Positions 7,218 to 17,900 of a stretch of 62,629 nucleotides of DNA are shown here, one piece after another. This DNA comes from Pseudomonas paracarnis (lineage in GTDB: Bacteria > Pseudomonadota > Gammaproteobacteria > Pseudomonadales > Pseudomonadaceae). The notes under the pieces were generated by a model, which saw nothing but the letters and a program-made list of their open reading frames with translations, searched no databases and was not told the DNA's origin. The position numbers were made by a program, and so were the translations under genes. The first letter of the stretch is position 1. Every line of letters starts with the position of its first letter. Location of the stretch: contig NZ_CAJFCN010000020.1 in the NCBI RefSeq assembly GCF_904063055.1, positions 1 to 62,629 on the forward strand. Direction: 5' to 3'.

Positions 7218-8648
7218 ATGTTTGTATCCGCCATCGCTTTCGTAGAAGGCACGCCCAAGGTCCAGCAGATCGTCGAGGCGTTCAGCCACGCCATCGAAAA
7301 TGGCGAATGGGCACCGGGCAGCAAACTGCCATCCGTGCGTGAGCTGACCCAGATCCTCGGTGTCAGCAAGTTCACCCTCAATGAGGCTCTGGACCGCCTG
7401 CGCGGTCGCCACCTGCTGACCTCGAGCCAGGGCCGCGGCTACTTCGTGGCGATGGACAGCACCCGCCCTGCCTCAGTGACCTGGGTGGACCTATTGCCCC
7501 AAGACCTGCTCAGCGTATTGCGCCGGCCCTTGGCCACCGCCAGTGGCGAACTGCGGCCCGGTGGCGGGCACCTGCCGGAGGACTGGCTCAATGGCGAAGC
7601 GATCCGCCAGGCCATGCGCAGCGTGGTGCGTGCGCCGTCGCTGCGCATCGCCGGGCTGGGCACGCCGGCGGGGCTGTTGCCGTTGCGCCAGGCGCTGCAA
7701 CAGAAACTGCATGGCGAAGGCATGTCGGTGCCGGTGGAGCAAATCATCACCACCCCCAACACCGTGCAGGGCCTGGACATGCTCATGCGCCTGCTTGCAC
7801 GCCCCGGCGACACGGTGTTGCTCGACGCGCCGTGCTATTTCAACTTCCACGCCAACCTGGCGCTGCATGGGGTCAAGGTCGTTACCATTGAGCGCCGCCC
7901 CGATGGGTTCGATTTCGCGGCCCTCGAACAGTTGCTGGCCGAACACCGCCCCAGCCTTTACCTGACCACTAGCGTTCTGCATAACCCCACCGGGCATTCC
8001 TTCAGCCCCAGCCAGGCGTTTCGGCTGCTGCAACTGACCCAGCACTATCACTGCCATATCGTCGAGGATGATCTTTATGGCGACCTGCATCCCAACCCTC
8101 CTCCACGCCTGGCCGCCGTCGCCGGGCTGGAGCAGGTCACCTACTTGTCGGGGTTCTCCAAGAGCCTCAGCGCCAACACCCGCGTCAGCTACGTCGTGGC
8201 CGCGCCGCAACTGGCCGCCAACCTCACCAATATGAAATTGATGAGCGGCGGCGTCACCTCCGAACTGTTCGAACAAATCGTCTACCGTATGCTCAGCGAA
8301 GGCAGCTATGCCAAGCATCGCAAGCGCATGGTGCAACGCCTGATGGAGGCCGGAGGGCGCGTCGAACAATGGCTCAAGCGCTGCGGGTGCGAACTGCCGA
8401 TGGCGTATGAAGGCGGGATGTTCATCTGGGCACGCCTGCCGCCTGGCGTGAACGGCGAACTCCTGGCTCAGCAAGCCCTGAAACGCAGCATGGTGCTGGC
8501 GCCCGGTGCGCTGTTTGGCTATGACCCGGCCCATCGCGACTCGATGCGCTTCAATGTGGCCCACAGTGATGAGCCACGGGTGCAGCGGGTATTTGAGGCG
8601 CTGTTGTTGCATGGGGTGGCACACAAAAGCAAAAGCGGCCCAACGTAA
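7218..8648 (+). CDS. MocR/PdxR-type GntR regulator with aminotransferase-like domain
   Basis: The 476-residue protein has an N-terminal GntR winged helix (residues about 10-80; GSKLPSVRELTQILGVSKFT) and a fold-type I aminotransferase-like domain. PLP-site residues are in place: NTVQG, HNPTGH at about 256, VEDDLYG at 283-288 and the Schiff-base lysine in GFSKSLSANTR (K315). It is a cytoplasmic DNA-binding sensor of an amino compound or PLP. It is transcribed away from the rubredoxin/TIM/LysE operon, which it most likely controls. The ATG used gives a normal-length winged helix. Confidence 0.9.
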   Translation: MFVSAIAFVEGTPKVQQIVEAFSHAIENGEWAPGSKLPSVRELTQILGVSKFTLNEALDRLRGRHLLTSSQGRGYFVAMDSTRPASVTWVDLLPQDLLSVLRRPLATASGELRPGGGHLPEDWLNGEAIRQAMRSVVRAPSLRIAGLGTPAGLLPLRQALQQKLHGEGMSVPVEQIITTPNTVQGLDMLMRLLARPGDTVLLDAPCYFNFHANLALHGVKVVTIERRPDGFDFAALEQLLAEHRPSLYLTTSVLHNPTGHSFSPSQAFRLLQLTQHYHCHIVEDDLYGDLHPNPPPRLAAVAGLEQVTYLSGFSKSLSANTRVSYVVAAPQLAANLTNMKLMSGGVTSELFEQIVYRMLSEGSYAKHRKRMVQRLMEAGGRVEQWLKRCGCELPMAYEGGMFIWARLPPGVNGELLAQQALKRSMVLAPGALFGYDPAHRDSMRFNVAHSDEPRVQRVFEALLLHGVAHKSKSGPT

Positions 8649-8735
8649 CCACGATGCGAAGCGAGTAGCTCTTGCTCTTGCTCTGATTTTGATCTCAGGC
8701 GCCCCGTTAAACCACGCTGGCCGGAATTCGACAGG

Positions 8736-8815
8736 GATTTGGGGGGTAAACCGGCAGGGATGCCGGTTTAGCCGCCCCGCGCCATGGATGGCGCGTGGCG
8801 GCGGCCCCCCAAATC
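8736..8815. repeat. Structured intergenic repeat, perfect three-way junction
   Basis: The outer stem GATTTGGGGGG (8736-8746) pairs with CCCCCCAAATC (8805-8815). It encloses two hairpins: TAAACCGGCA/TGCCGGTTTA (8747-8770, loop GGGA), and a second at 8771-8802 with stems GCCGCC/GGCGGC and GCGCCAT/ATGGCGC. It resembles dispersed intergenic repeats of fluorescens-group genomes, recalled from pattern rather than checked. Confidence 0.7.
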
Positions 8816-8972
8816 ACTGGCGGATTACGGGCACACCGAGCCTAAGCGAGGTGCCGAGTGGTGGGGCAAGAGCCCTTTGGTTACTTTGGGGCTTTTCCAA
8901 AGTGACCCGCCGTAAGGGCGGACCCCTAGGTGGCCGTTACCGCAGGAATGGATATGTACTCGGTATAACTGC

Positions 8973-9114
8973 GTCGGCTGTCAGGCCGCCTTCGCAGGCA
9001 AGCCAGCTCCCACAAATTGATCGCGGGGCGTCAGGTAGATAGGTGTCGGCTGGCAGGCCGCCATCGCAGGCAAGCCAGCTCCCACAGTTGGATCGCGGGG
9101 CGTCGGGTGGATAC
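8973..9114. repeat. Two tandem units of about 70 bp, each with a single REP arm
   Basis: GTCGGCTGTCAGGCCGCC at 8973 and GTCGGCTGGCAGGCCGCC at 9045 each lead into CGCAGGCAAGCCAGCTCCCACA and GATCGCGGGGCGTC. The units are about 90 percent alike by eye. Both REP arms face the same way, so this is a direct tandem, not a REPIN. Confidence 0.8.
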
Positions 9115-9141
9115 GCATCGGCTCGCGCCGTAAGCCTCCCG

Positions 9142-9612
9142 TCAACCCGGCAACGGAATCACCCGCAACGGCCGCACCGACTTGTAGGAAAAGCTCGAAT
9201 AGATCTCCTTGACGCAGGGCAACGTCTGCAAAACCTCGCGGGCAAACTCGCCAAACGATTCCAGGTCTTTGGCCACCACTTCCAGCAAAAAGTCATAGCG
9301 CCCCGAGACGTTATGGCACGCCACAATCTCCGGAATCGCCAACAGGCGCTGCTCGAACGCGCGGGCGATTTCCTGGGTGTGGCTTTCCATCATGATGCTG
9401 ACAAACGCGGTCACCCCATAACCCAGCGCCTTGGGAGAAAGGATCGCCTGGTAGCCACTGATCACCCCGCTCTCCTCCAGGGTGCGCACCCGGCGCCAGC
9501 ACGGTGAGGTGGTGAGGGCCACCCGCTCTGCCAACTCGGCCACGGTCAGGCGGGCGTTGCCTTGCAACGCGTTTAAAAGGGCTTTGTCCGTACGGTCCAG
9601 CTTGATGGGCAT
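9142..9612 (-). CDS. mdeR: Lrp/AsnC-family regulator (MdeR-like)
   Basis: The 156-residue protein has an AsnC-type helix-turn-helix at residues 5-60 (LDRTDKALLNALQGNARLTV, then CWRRVRTLEESGVI) and a C-terminal RAM ligand-binding domain (CHNVSGRYDFLLEVVAKD). It is divergent from the methionine gamma-lyase gene with 123 bases between starts. This is the arrangement of mdeR-mdeA in P. putida, where the Lrp-type regulator activates the lyase in response to methionine. The symbol rests on that synteny. Confidence 0.85.
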   Translation of the reverse strand: MPIKLDRTDKALLNALQGNARLTVAELAERVALTTSPCWRRVRTLEESGVISGYQAILSPKALGYGVTAFVSIMMESHTQEIARAFEQRLLAIPEIVACHNVSGRYDFLLEVVAKDLESFGEFAREVLQTLPCVKEIYSSFSYKSVRPLRVIPLPG

Positions 9613-9735
9613 AACGTGCCTCTAATCATTATTTTTATCGATGTTTGATGCACAAACGCGGGTTTTTGCAGGCTTTTTCGCAAAGTTCATCTGTGGTTAT
9701 GAGCATAGCATTGTAGGAAATAAGGAGCGCCCGAC

Positions 9736-10980
9736 ATGCACACTCAACACACCAGCTTCGGCTTTTGCACCCGTGCCATTCACCATGGCTATGACCCTGT
9801 TGACCATCACGGCGCCCTCGTTCCGCCCATCTACTTGTCTGCCACCTTCGCCTTCCCCACCGTCGAATACGGCGCCGCCTGCTTTGCCGGCGAAGCCAGC
9901 GGCCACTTTTATACGCGCATTTCCAACCCCACCCTGGCCCTGCTGGAGTCACGCATGGCCAGCCTGGAAAACGGCGAGGCCGCCGTAGCATTCAGCTCCG
10001 GCATGGGCGCGATTGCCGCAACGTTCTGGACCCTGTTGCGCCCGGGCGACGAGATCATCGTCAGCCAGACCCTCTATGGCTGTACCTTCGCCCTGTTGCA
10101 CCATGGCCTGGGCGAATTCGGTATCAAGGTGCGGCATGTCGACCTGACCGACCTGGCCGCCCTGCAAGCAGCATTCTCCCCGGCCACGCGCATGCTCTAC
10201 TGCGAGACGCCGGCCAACCCCAACCTGCGCCTGATCGACATCGCCGCCGTGGCCGAGTTGGCCCATCAACAGCCGAATGTCACCGTGGTGGTCGATAACA
10301 CTTATTGCACGCCCTATCTGCAACGCCCCCTGGAACTGGGTGCCGATGTGGTGGTGCACTCGGCCACCAAATACCTCAGCGGCCACGGCGACATCACCGC
10401 AGGTGTTGCGGTGAGCCACCAGGCGCTGGCACAGCGCATCCGCCTGCAAGGGCTCAAGGACCTGACCGGCGCAGTGATGTCACCCCAGGACGCGTCGTTG
10501 CTGATGCGCGGCCTCAAGACCCTGGCCCTGCGCATGGACCGTCATTGCAGCAATGCCCAGGCGCTGGCCGAAGCCTTGCAGGCGCACCCGGCCGTGGAGA
10601 GTGTGATCTACCCCGGGCTGCGTTCCTTCCCCCAGTACGAACTGGCGACCCGGCAAATGAAACTGCCCGGCGGCATGATTGCCTTTGAACTCAAGGGTGG
10701 GATCGAGACGGGCCGGCGCTTTATGAACGCACTGCAACTGTTCACCCGTGCGGTCAGCCTGGGAGATGCCGAATCACTGGCCCAACACCCGGCGAGCATG
10801 ACCCACTCCACCTACACCCCCGAGCAACTTGCGCAGCACGGTATCAGCGAGGGCCTGGTGCGTTTGTCGGTGGGGCTTGAAGACGTTGCCGACCTGCTGA
10901 CGGATATCCAACAGGCCCTGGCCAAGTGCAGCGGTGCCAACCTGCGGCCAGCCCCCACAGCGGTTTATGCCATGAAATAG
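9736..10980 (+). CDS. mdeA: Methionine gamma-lyase
   Basis: The 414-residue PLP enzyme cleaves L-methionine to methanethiol, ammonia and 2-oxobutyrate in the cytoplasm. It matches the P. putida enzyme closely (RAIHHGYDP, FPTVEYGAACFAGE, HFYTRISNPTL). The catalytic cysteine that separates methionine gamma-lyases from cystathionine enzymes is present in TLYGCTFAL at residue 116, and the PLP lysine is in HSATKYLSGHGD at about 212. A good AAGGAG site lies eight bases before the ATG. The C-terminus carries about 15 extra residues. Control by the divergent Lrp-type gene is expected. Confidence 0.95.
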   Translation: MHTQHTSFGFCTRAIHHGYDPVDHHGALVPPIYLSATFAFPTVEYGAACFAGEASGHFYTRISNPTLALLESRMASLENGEAAVAFSSGMGAIAATFWTLLRPGDEIIVSQTLYGCTFALLHHGLGEFGIKVRHVDLTDLAALQAAFSPATRMLYCETPANPNLRLIDIAAVAELAHQQPNVTVVVDNTYCTPYLQRPLELGADVVVHSATKYLSGHGDITAGVAVSHQALAQRIRLQGLKDLTGAVMSPQDASLLMRGLKTLALRMDRHCSNAQALAEALQAHPAVESVIYPGLRSFPQYELATRQMKLPGGMIAFELKGGIETGRRFMNALQLFTRAVSLGDAESLAQHPASMTHSTYTPEQLAQHGISEGLVRLSVGLEDVADLLTDIQQALAKCSGANLRPAPTAVYAMK

Positions 10981-11197
10981 CGCCTCAAGCCGTGCGTTTT
11001 GCGGTGCCTGGGCGGCGGTCGGAAGGATCCGACTGCCGTTCTACATGTTTAATGCTTTTTTTCGCAGATTGGATCCCCCTCCTTTAGCCAGCCTGTACTA
11101 GCATGTCCGCAGCGGGACGCACTATCACTGCAGGTTATTCACATTCGTTACCTTCTTAACCCCCGTCGCTATAAAACCGAACACCTGCACGAAACTC

Positions 11198-11881
11198 ATG
11201 GACGAATTGATGAACTCACACCTGTTCCCACAGATAGGCAAGGTCATCGCCAGCACCGGCAGCCGCCATTTTCCACGCATGCTGCATGACCTGATCCTCA
11301 CCCAACTGGCAGTGGACGCCACCCATATCACCCAATTGCACGTCAGCCGCGAAGGCCTTGGCCGCCGCAAGATCAGCCCGGTGTACACCGATTCGGTGGC
11401 GGCCCTGGGCAGCGAGCAACTCGCCGCACAACTGCACCTCACGGGCCGCAAGGACGATGTGCGCTATGTACTGTCGGTGTATCGCTCGCACCCGTCCGAC
11501 AGCTTTTCCGCGCAAGAACGCAGCATGCTCCAAGACTTCTCCGCGCTGTTGCTGCCCATGGTGGAAAAACACATCACCGCGCTGCAGCCATCGCTCCCAG
11601 ACAGCCCGTGCGCAGTGCCCCAACATCAGGGCATCGACACCTTGCACCGACGCATTCAGGAGCGCCTGGTGCAATCGGGGCTGACCCTGTCCAACCGTGA
11701 ACTGCAAGTGTGCGTAGGCCTGCTGGCCGGGCGCACCGCGCCGGAGTTGGCCGAACAACTGGCGTTGAAGGTCAACACCATCGAGAGCTACCTCAAGCGT
11801 GCGGCGATCAAGTTGGGGATCAGCGGGCGGCATTCGTTGTTGCGGTGGATGTACTCGACCGAAGACGGCACCCGTTTCTGA
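11198..11881 (+). CDS. LuxR-type helix-turn-helix transcriptional regulator
   Basis: The 227-residue protein has a C-terminal LuxR/GerE DNA-binding domain from about residue 160 (LTLSNRELQVCVGLLAGRTA, VNTIESYLKRAAIKLGIS). The N-terminal 140 residues look like a small sensor domain, but I cannot name it; there is no receiver phospho-acceptor pattern and no autoinducer-binding signature. Similar stand-alone regulators occur widely in Pseudomonas. It follows mdeA after 217 bases without a clear gene and converges on the giant autotransporter gene. The target is unknown. An alternative start six residues in (MNSHLF) is possible. Confidence 0.8.
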   Translation: MDELMNSHLFPQIGKVIASTGSRHFPRMLHDLILTQLAVDATHITQLHVSREGLGRRKISPVYTDSVAALGSEQLAAQLHLTGRKDDVRYVLSVYRSHPSDSFSAQERSMLQDFSALLLPMVEKHITALQPSLPDSPCAVPQHQGIDTLHRRIQERLVQSGLTLSNRELQVCVGLLAGRTAPELAEQLALKVNTIESYLKRAAIKLGISGRHSLLRWMYSTEDGTRF

Positions 11882-11894
11882 GCTGACGCCAATC

Positions 11895-11922
11895 AAACTG
11901 TGGGAGCACGCTCGCTTCTACA
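11895..11922. repeat. Degenerate REP remnant
   Basis: TGTGGGAGCACGCTCGCTTC downstream of the LuxR-type gene keeps one REP arm with an altered partner. It is a decayed single element. Confidence 0.45.
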
Positions 11923-11951
11923 CGGGGTATTCGGGCAAGCCCAGCTTTCAG

Positions 11952-11978
11952 CAAAAAAAACCGCCCTTGCGGGCGGTT
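11952..11978 (-). terminator. Rho-independent terminator of the autotransporter gene
   Basis: On the minus strand the stem AACCGCCC, loop GCAA, GGGCGGTT is followed by a run of eight T. It lies 20 bases past the autotransporter stop codon. Confidence 0.85.
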
Positions 11979-11997
11979 CAAGAAAACTCGGCCTTGA

Positions 11998-14900
11998 TCA
12001 GAAACCGAGGGAGAAACTCACCGTCACGGCGTGGTCTTTGTCGTTGCGCGAGAGTTGGCCGGAATAGCCCAGGCCCAGTCTGCCGTTCTGGCTGATCTGG
12101 TAATCCAGGCCCGCTTCCACCACCGCGCTGTCCTTGGCAATCGGCACGCCCTGGGTGCTGAACGAGCCACCGCCATTGATAAAGCTCAGGTCGGCGTCGG
12201 GCTTGGTGTCACCGAAGGCATGGCGCCAGCCGATGCTGCCCCGTGGGGTGATTTTCGAGCCGTTGCCCAGGGTGATGGTCTGGCCAATGCGCACGCCCAA
12301 GGTCGAGTAGGTGATGTCCTGGTCGGCATCGCCATGCAGGGCTGCCGAGCCGCCTTTTTCCTTGATGGTGTCGCTGTCATAGTTGACGTAGGCCAGGCCG
12401 GCGAACGGTTCCAGGGCCACGGTAGGGGTTTGAATGGTGTAGCCGACTTCACCGAACACCTGCGCACTGCGTGCCTTGTAATCGGCTTTGAGGCGTTGGC
12501 CTTCGCCACCGACGGCCACGTTGCGTTTGCTTTCAACGTCATGCCAGCTGTACGCCACGCCCATGCGTGCGGCGAAGGCTTCTTGCTGGTAGGCGGTGTA
12601 GGCCATCAGGTGGTAGCTGTCCACATCGGCGCTCGAGTTGCGGCGCTTGGCGTCCAGGTCGCTACGGGTATAGCCGGCGGCCACGCCCACGCGCCAGGCG
12701 TCGTCCACTTGCTTGTCGGTACCGAGCAGGAAGCCGCTGAGGTTGCGGTCCAGCTTGGCGCTGTTGCTGTCACCGCCCATGTGGCCCCAGGTGCCGAGCA
12801 CGCGCATCCAACCGACCATCTCGCCGTGGCAACCGGCGCTGCTCAGGTGGTTTTCGCTGGGTGCCAGGGCATTGCGCGGGTCGTCCTCGCGGTAGCAACC
12901 GGGTTGGCGCAGGCGCTCGTTGACCGCATCACGCACGTAACGCGAGTCTTCAAGCATGGCGCTGGCGGTGCTGGCGTGGATTTCGCCGGACAAGCTGTCG
13001 AAGGCCGCACGTGCCGCCGCTGCATCACCGTTAAGCAGTGCATTTTGCACCGCTGCGCCACCGACTGCGGTGCCTGTGCCCAACGCCGCCGCTACGCCGC
13101 GCTGGTTACCGGTGGCCGCCACGCTGGCGTAGCTGACGTCGTTGCGGCTGACCGCCAGGGCCACTTGGGTTGGGCTGTAGTTCAACGCGGTAGTGAGGAA
13201 TGCCAGGTTCTCCAGGTTGGTGGTGGCAAAGGTGCCGTTGACCGCGCCCGCCGTCAGCAGGGTGTAGGTGGTGGCGCCGGCATAGGGTGCCAGGTTGACC
13301 ACATTCAAGGTGCCGCCCAGGTTGGCGGTGCCGCCCACGGCCAGGGAGCCGGTGGTGGATGGGGTGATCACCAGGTTCAGCGCACCGGTGCTGGCGTTGG
13401 TGAAGTTGCCGGCCACGGTCAGCTTGCCACCGTCGGGCGTCACCGAGCCGTTGTTGACCAGCGAACCGACACTGCCGTTACCGGTCAGCCCCGCACCGTT
13501 GGCCACAGTGACTTGGCCGCCAAGCACCGCGCCTGGGTTGGCCGCGTTACCCACTTGCAGCACGCCCTCTTCCACCGCCACGGTGCCACTGAACGGCTGG
13601 TTGCCGGTCAGCAACAGCGCGCCTGCGCCTTGCTTGATCAGCGCACCGGTGCCGCTCAAGGTGCCGCTGAACTGGCCATTGGTGCGCTGGGTAAACAACA
13701 ACCGCGCGTTGTTGAGGATCCTGCCACGCAGGCTGGTGGTGGTGCCCGCCAGCGTACCGCCACTGACGGTGGTGCCGCCGGTGTAGGTATTGGCGCCAGT
13801 CAGCAGCAAGGTGCCCGCATCCAGCTTGTTGATGCCGCCGGTTCCCACCAGCGGTGCATCAATCTGAGCGGTCACGCCGGAATTGACGCGCACTGGCGCC
13901 AGGCTGCCATCGGCCGCATTGGTCGGGCTCAAGCTACCGCCTGCGCCGGCGACCAGCGTGTAGCCGGCGTCCAGCACTTGCAGTCCAGTGAAGCCTTGGT
14001 TGCCAACTACGGTCACGGTGCCGCCCTGCCCGCCAAATACCGCGAACTGATTGGTGGACGCCTGCCCTTGAGTGCCGGTGGGGTCGGTCCAGTTGGTGCC
14101 TGGGCCCCAGGTACCACTGCCGCCGGTGATGCTGCCATCGGGGTTGGTGGTGCCGCCGTTCCAGAACTGGATCTGCCCTGGGGTGGTTTGCACCACCAGG
14201 TTGAGCTGGTTGGCCAGCGCCGTTTGCAGGCTCAGGTTGCCCAGTGCCACCGGCAAGGTGCCAAAGGTGAGGCCGTTATCGGTCAAGCTGCCGCCGTAGC
14301 GGAACAGCTGGTACACGCCGACACCGAAGCCGCCGGTATCGCTGACGTTGAGGGTGCCGTCCAGGGTCAGGTTGCCCGCCACGTTCACCGCTGTACTGGA
14401 GGCACCCGGCGCACCGAGGGCGAAGTCCAGGGTGGTGCCCGATGACAAGGCCAGCGAACCCACCGACAGCGGCGTCGCGGCACCGGCCTGGAGCACCGAG
14501 CCGTCAGCCATGTTCACCGCACCGCCCAGGGTACCGCTGCCGCCGAGGGTCGCGCCGCTGGCGACTTGCACTGCGGCGCTGTTCAAGGTGCCGTTGACCA
14601 GCAGGCTGCCGGTGTTGACGTTGGTGTTGCCGGTAAAGGTGTTGTTGCCGCTGAGCAACAACGCGCCGGTGCCGGTTTTGTTCAACACACCGGTACCGGT
14701 GAGGTTGCCGGTGTAGGTGCCGTCGATGGCTTGCTCAAAGGTCAACGCCGCGTTGTTGGCGATAGCGCCTTGCAGGCTGGTGGTGTTGCCCGTGGTGCTG
14801 CCGCCGTTGAGCGTGGTACCGCCGCTGTAGGTGTTGGCCGCGGTCAGCAACAAATCGCCGTTGCCATTTTTCACCAGGCCGCCGCTGCCGCTGACCACGC

Positions 14901-17900
14901 CGTTGAGGGCCAGATCGTGGCTGCCGGCCAGGGTCAGCGCGCCACCCAGGTTGAGGGTATTGGCCAGTTGCAGGTCGGTGCTGCCATCCAGTTGCGCCGC
15001 GCCGCCGACCGTCAAGGCACCACTGCCCAGGGCAGCATTATTGCCAAGGATCAATTGACCGGCGTTCAGGCCAGTGCCGCCGCTGTAGCTGTTGACGCCA
15101 TTGAGTGTCAGCGCTGCCGCACCGTTTTTCACCAGGCTGCCGCTGCCGCTGACAACCCCATCAAGGGTCAGCGCGTTGCTGCCTGCCACCGCCAAGGCAC
15201 CGTTAAGCACGGCCGCATTGGCCAGGCTGACCGCCGCGTTGCTGTCCAGGGTAGTACCACCGGCCGCCGTCAGAGCGCCTGTGCCCAGGGCACTGTTATT
15301 ACCCACCACCAGGGTGCCGCCATTGAGCGCGGTACCGCCGGTGTAGCCATTATTGCCGTTGAGTACCAGGGTGCCGCTGTCGAGCTTGGCCAGGGTGCCA
15401 GCGCCGTTGAGGGTCACGCCCAGGGTCGCGGTGGCGTTGGGGTCGACGCGTACCGCGGTGTTGCCGGTGCCGCCATTGACCAGGTTGAGCACGCCCGCCG
15501 TGCCGGAGCCCAGGGTGTAGCCATCAGTGACGAACTGCATGCCGGTGATGTTTTGCGTACCGTCCACCGTCACGTTGCCCGCCGCGCCTTGGAACACCGC
15601 GAAGCTGTTGGCCCAGCCTTGGTTGAGGGTGCCGTCGACATTGGTCCAGTTGGTATTGCCGGCGTTCCAGGTGCCGTTGCCGCCGTCAATCGCACCGTTG
15701 CCGATCAGGCTGTTGCCATCCCAGAACTGCACGGTGGTGTTGGGCGCAGTCACCAGCAGGTTGACCTTGTTGGTGATCGCGGTCTGCACTTGCAGGTCGC
15801 CCGGCACCACGCTGCCTGGCAGTGTGCCAAGAGCCAGGCCGTTATCGGTCAAGGCCCCGGTGTAGTTGATAAGGTTGTAGACGCCGCTGCCAAAGCCGCC
15901 GATATCAGTGACATTGAGGTTGCCGTCCAGGGTCAGATTGCCGCCGACATTCAGCAGGCCTGTGCCGCCACCCAGCACCGGAGTGCCGAGACCGACATCC
16001 AGGTTCGAGTTGCCACCCAGCACCAACGAGCCCACCGACAGCGTGCTGCCGGTGGCCAAGCCGATGTGCCCACCGTCGGCCACGGTCACCGCGCCAGCCA
16101 ATGAACCGCTGCCGGCCAGGGTTGCGCCGCTGTTTACCGCCACTGTGCCGCTGGCCAGTGAACCGGTGACATTCAAGGTGCCGCCGTTGACGTTGGCCGC
16201 GCCGCTGATGGCATTGGTGCCGCTCAGGTTGAGCACTCCGCTGCCGTTTTTATCCAGGTTGCCGGCACCGTTGAGCGCACCGCCAAAGCTGTTATCCAGG
16301 TTGCTGCCACCCACCGCCAGCGTGTTGCCGCCAGCCACCTGTACCACGCCGTTGCCGGCCAGGCTGTTGAGGTTGGCGTTGCCACCCAGGTTGAGGCTGG
16401 CGCCGCTGCCGACAGTGACGCTGGAGGTGGCGCCCAGCGCACCATTACCCGTCGTGGTCACGCTGCCCGCCGCCACGGTCAGTGGGCCGCTGAAGCTGTT
16501 GTTGCCGGTCAGCAGCAGGTCCGCCGCGCCATTCTTGATCAGCGCTGCATTGCCAGCGAGTACACCGGCCAGGGTCAGGTTGTTGCTGCCTGCGACAGTG
16601 AGGTCGCCATTGAGGTTGACCGCATTGGCCAACACCAACGGCGTGCTGTTGGCCAGGGTCGCCGTACCGCCGACGGTCAATGCGCCCGAGCCCAGGGCCG
16701 TGGTGCTGCCGACGGTCAGCGTGCCGGCATTGAGGGCCGTGCCGCCGCTGTAGGTATTGGTGCCGTTGAGGGTCAGGTTGGCGCCACCGGCCTTGGTCAA
16801 CGAACCACTGCCGTCCACTACACCGTTGAGGCTCAGATCGTTGCTGCCGCCGACGGTGAGCGCGGCGTTCAGGCTGGTGTTATTGGCCAGGGCCAACGCC
16901 GTGTTGGTGTCCAGGGTGGTTGCCCCATTGACCGCCAAGGCACCGCTGCCCAGGGCTGACGCATTGCCTAGGGTCAAGGAACCGGCATTCAATTGCGTGC
17001 CACCCAGGTAGGCATTGGCACCGTTGAGCGTCAGGTTGCCCGCACCGGTTTTGGTCAGCCCACCGCTACCGCTGACCAAGCCGTTCAGGCTCAGGTCGGC
17101 GGTGCCCAGAATGCCCAGGTTGCCGGCCAGATTCACCGTGTTGGCCAGGGCGACCGCCGTGCTGCTGTCGAGGGTGGTGCCGGCGGCCGCGTTCAGGGCA
17201 CCACTGCCCAGGGCCGAATTGGAGGCCAGGATCAGGCCGCCTGCGTTGAGTGCGGTTGGGCCAGCATAGGTGTTGTTGCCACTGAGGGTCAGGTTGGCGA
17301 TGCCATTCTTGATCAGGCTGCCCGTGCCCGCCACCGTGCCGGCCAGGGTCAGGGCATTGCTGCCGCCGAGGGTGAGGCTGCCGTTGACGTTGAGTGCATT
17401 GGCCAGGCTGACCGCGGTGTTGCTGTCCAGGGTGGTGCCGTTGGCGGTGGTCAAGAGGCCGCTGCCCAGGGCACTGTTATTGCCGACCACCAGGGTGCCG
17501 CCATCCAGGGCAGTGCCGCCGGTGTAGCTGTTGGCGCCGTTGAGCACCAGGGTGCCGGTGTCGAGCTTGGCCAGGGTGCCGCCGCCGTTAAGCGCCACGC
17601 CCAAGGTGGCAGTGACGCCTGGATCGACACGTACGGCGGTGTTGCCGCCCACGCCATTGAACAGGGTCAGGGCGCCCGCTGCCCCGCCGGCCATGTTGTA
17701 GCCATCGGTGACGAACTGCAAACCAGTGATGGCTTGCGCGCCGTCAACCGTGACGGTGCCCGCCGTGCCTTGGAACACGGCAAAGCTGTTGGGCGTCCAG
17801 GCTGTATTGAATGCACCATTGACGCCGGTCCATTGGCTGCCGCCTGCACTCCAGGTGCCGCTGCCGCCTTCGATGGTGCCATTGCCCGTGGTTTGGCTGC

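Larger units (their letters stand above)
8649..9141. other. Repeat-rich intergenic region of about 490 bases
   Basis: No credible gene is present. The left half carries a structured repeat (8736-8815) followed by hairpins at 8883-8903 and 8907-8921; the right half carries two tandem REP-containing units (8973-9114). ORFs called across this region run through the repeats and are rejected. Confidence 0.75.

Noticed and set aside
8506..9507. Plus-strand ORFs across the repeat-rich gap and opposite the Lrp gene
   Set aside because: They run through structured repeats and the antisense of a clear regulator gene.
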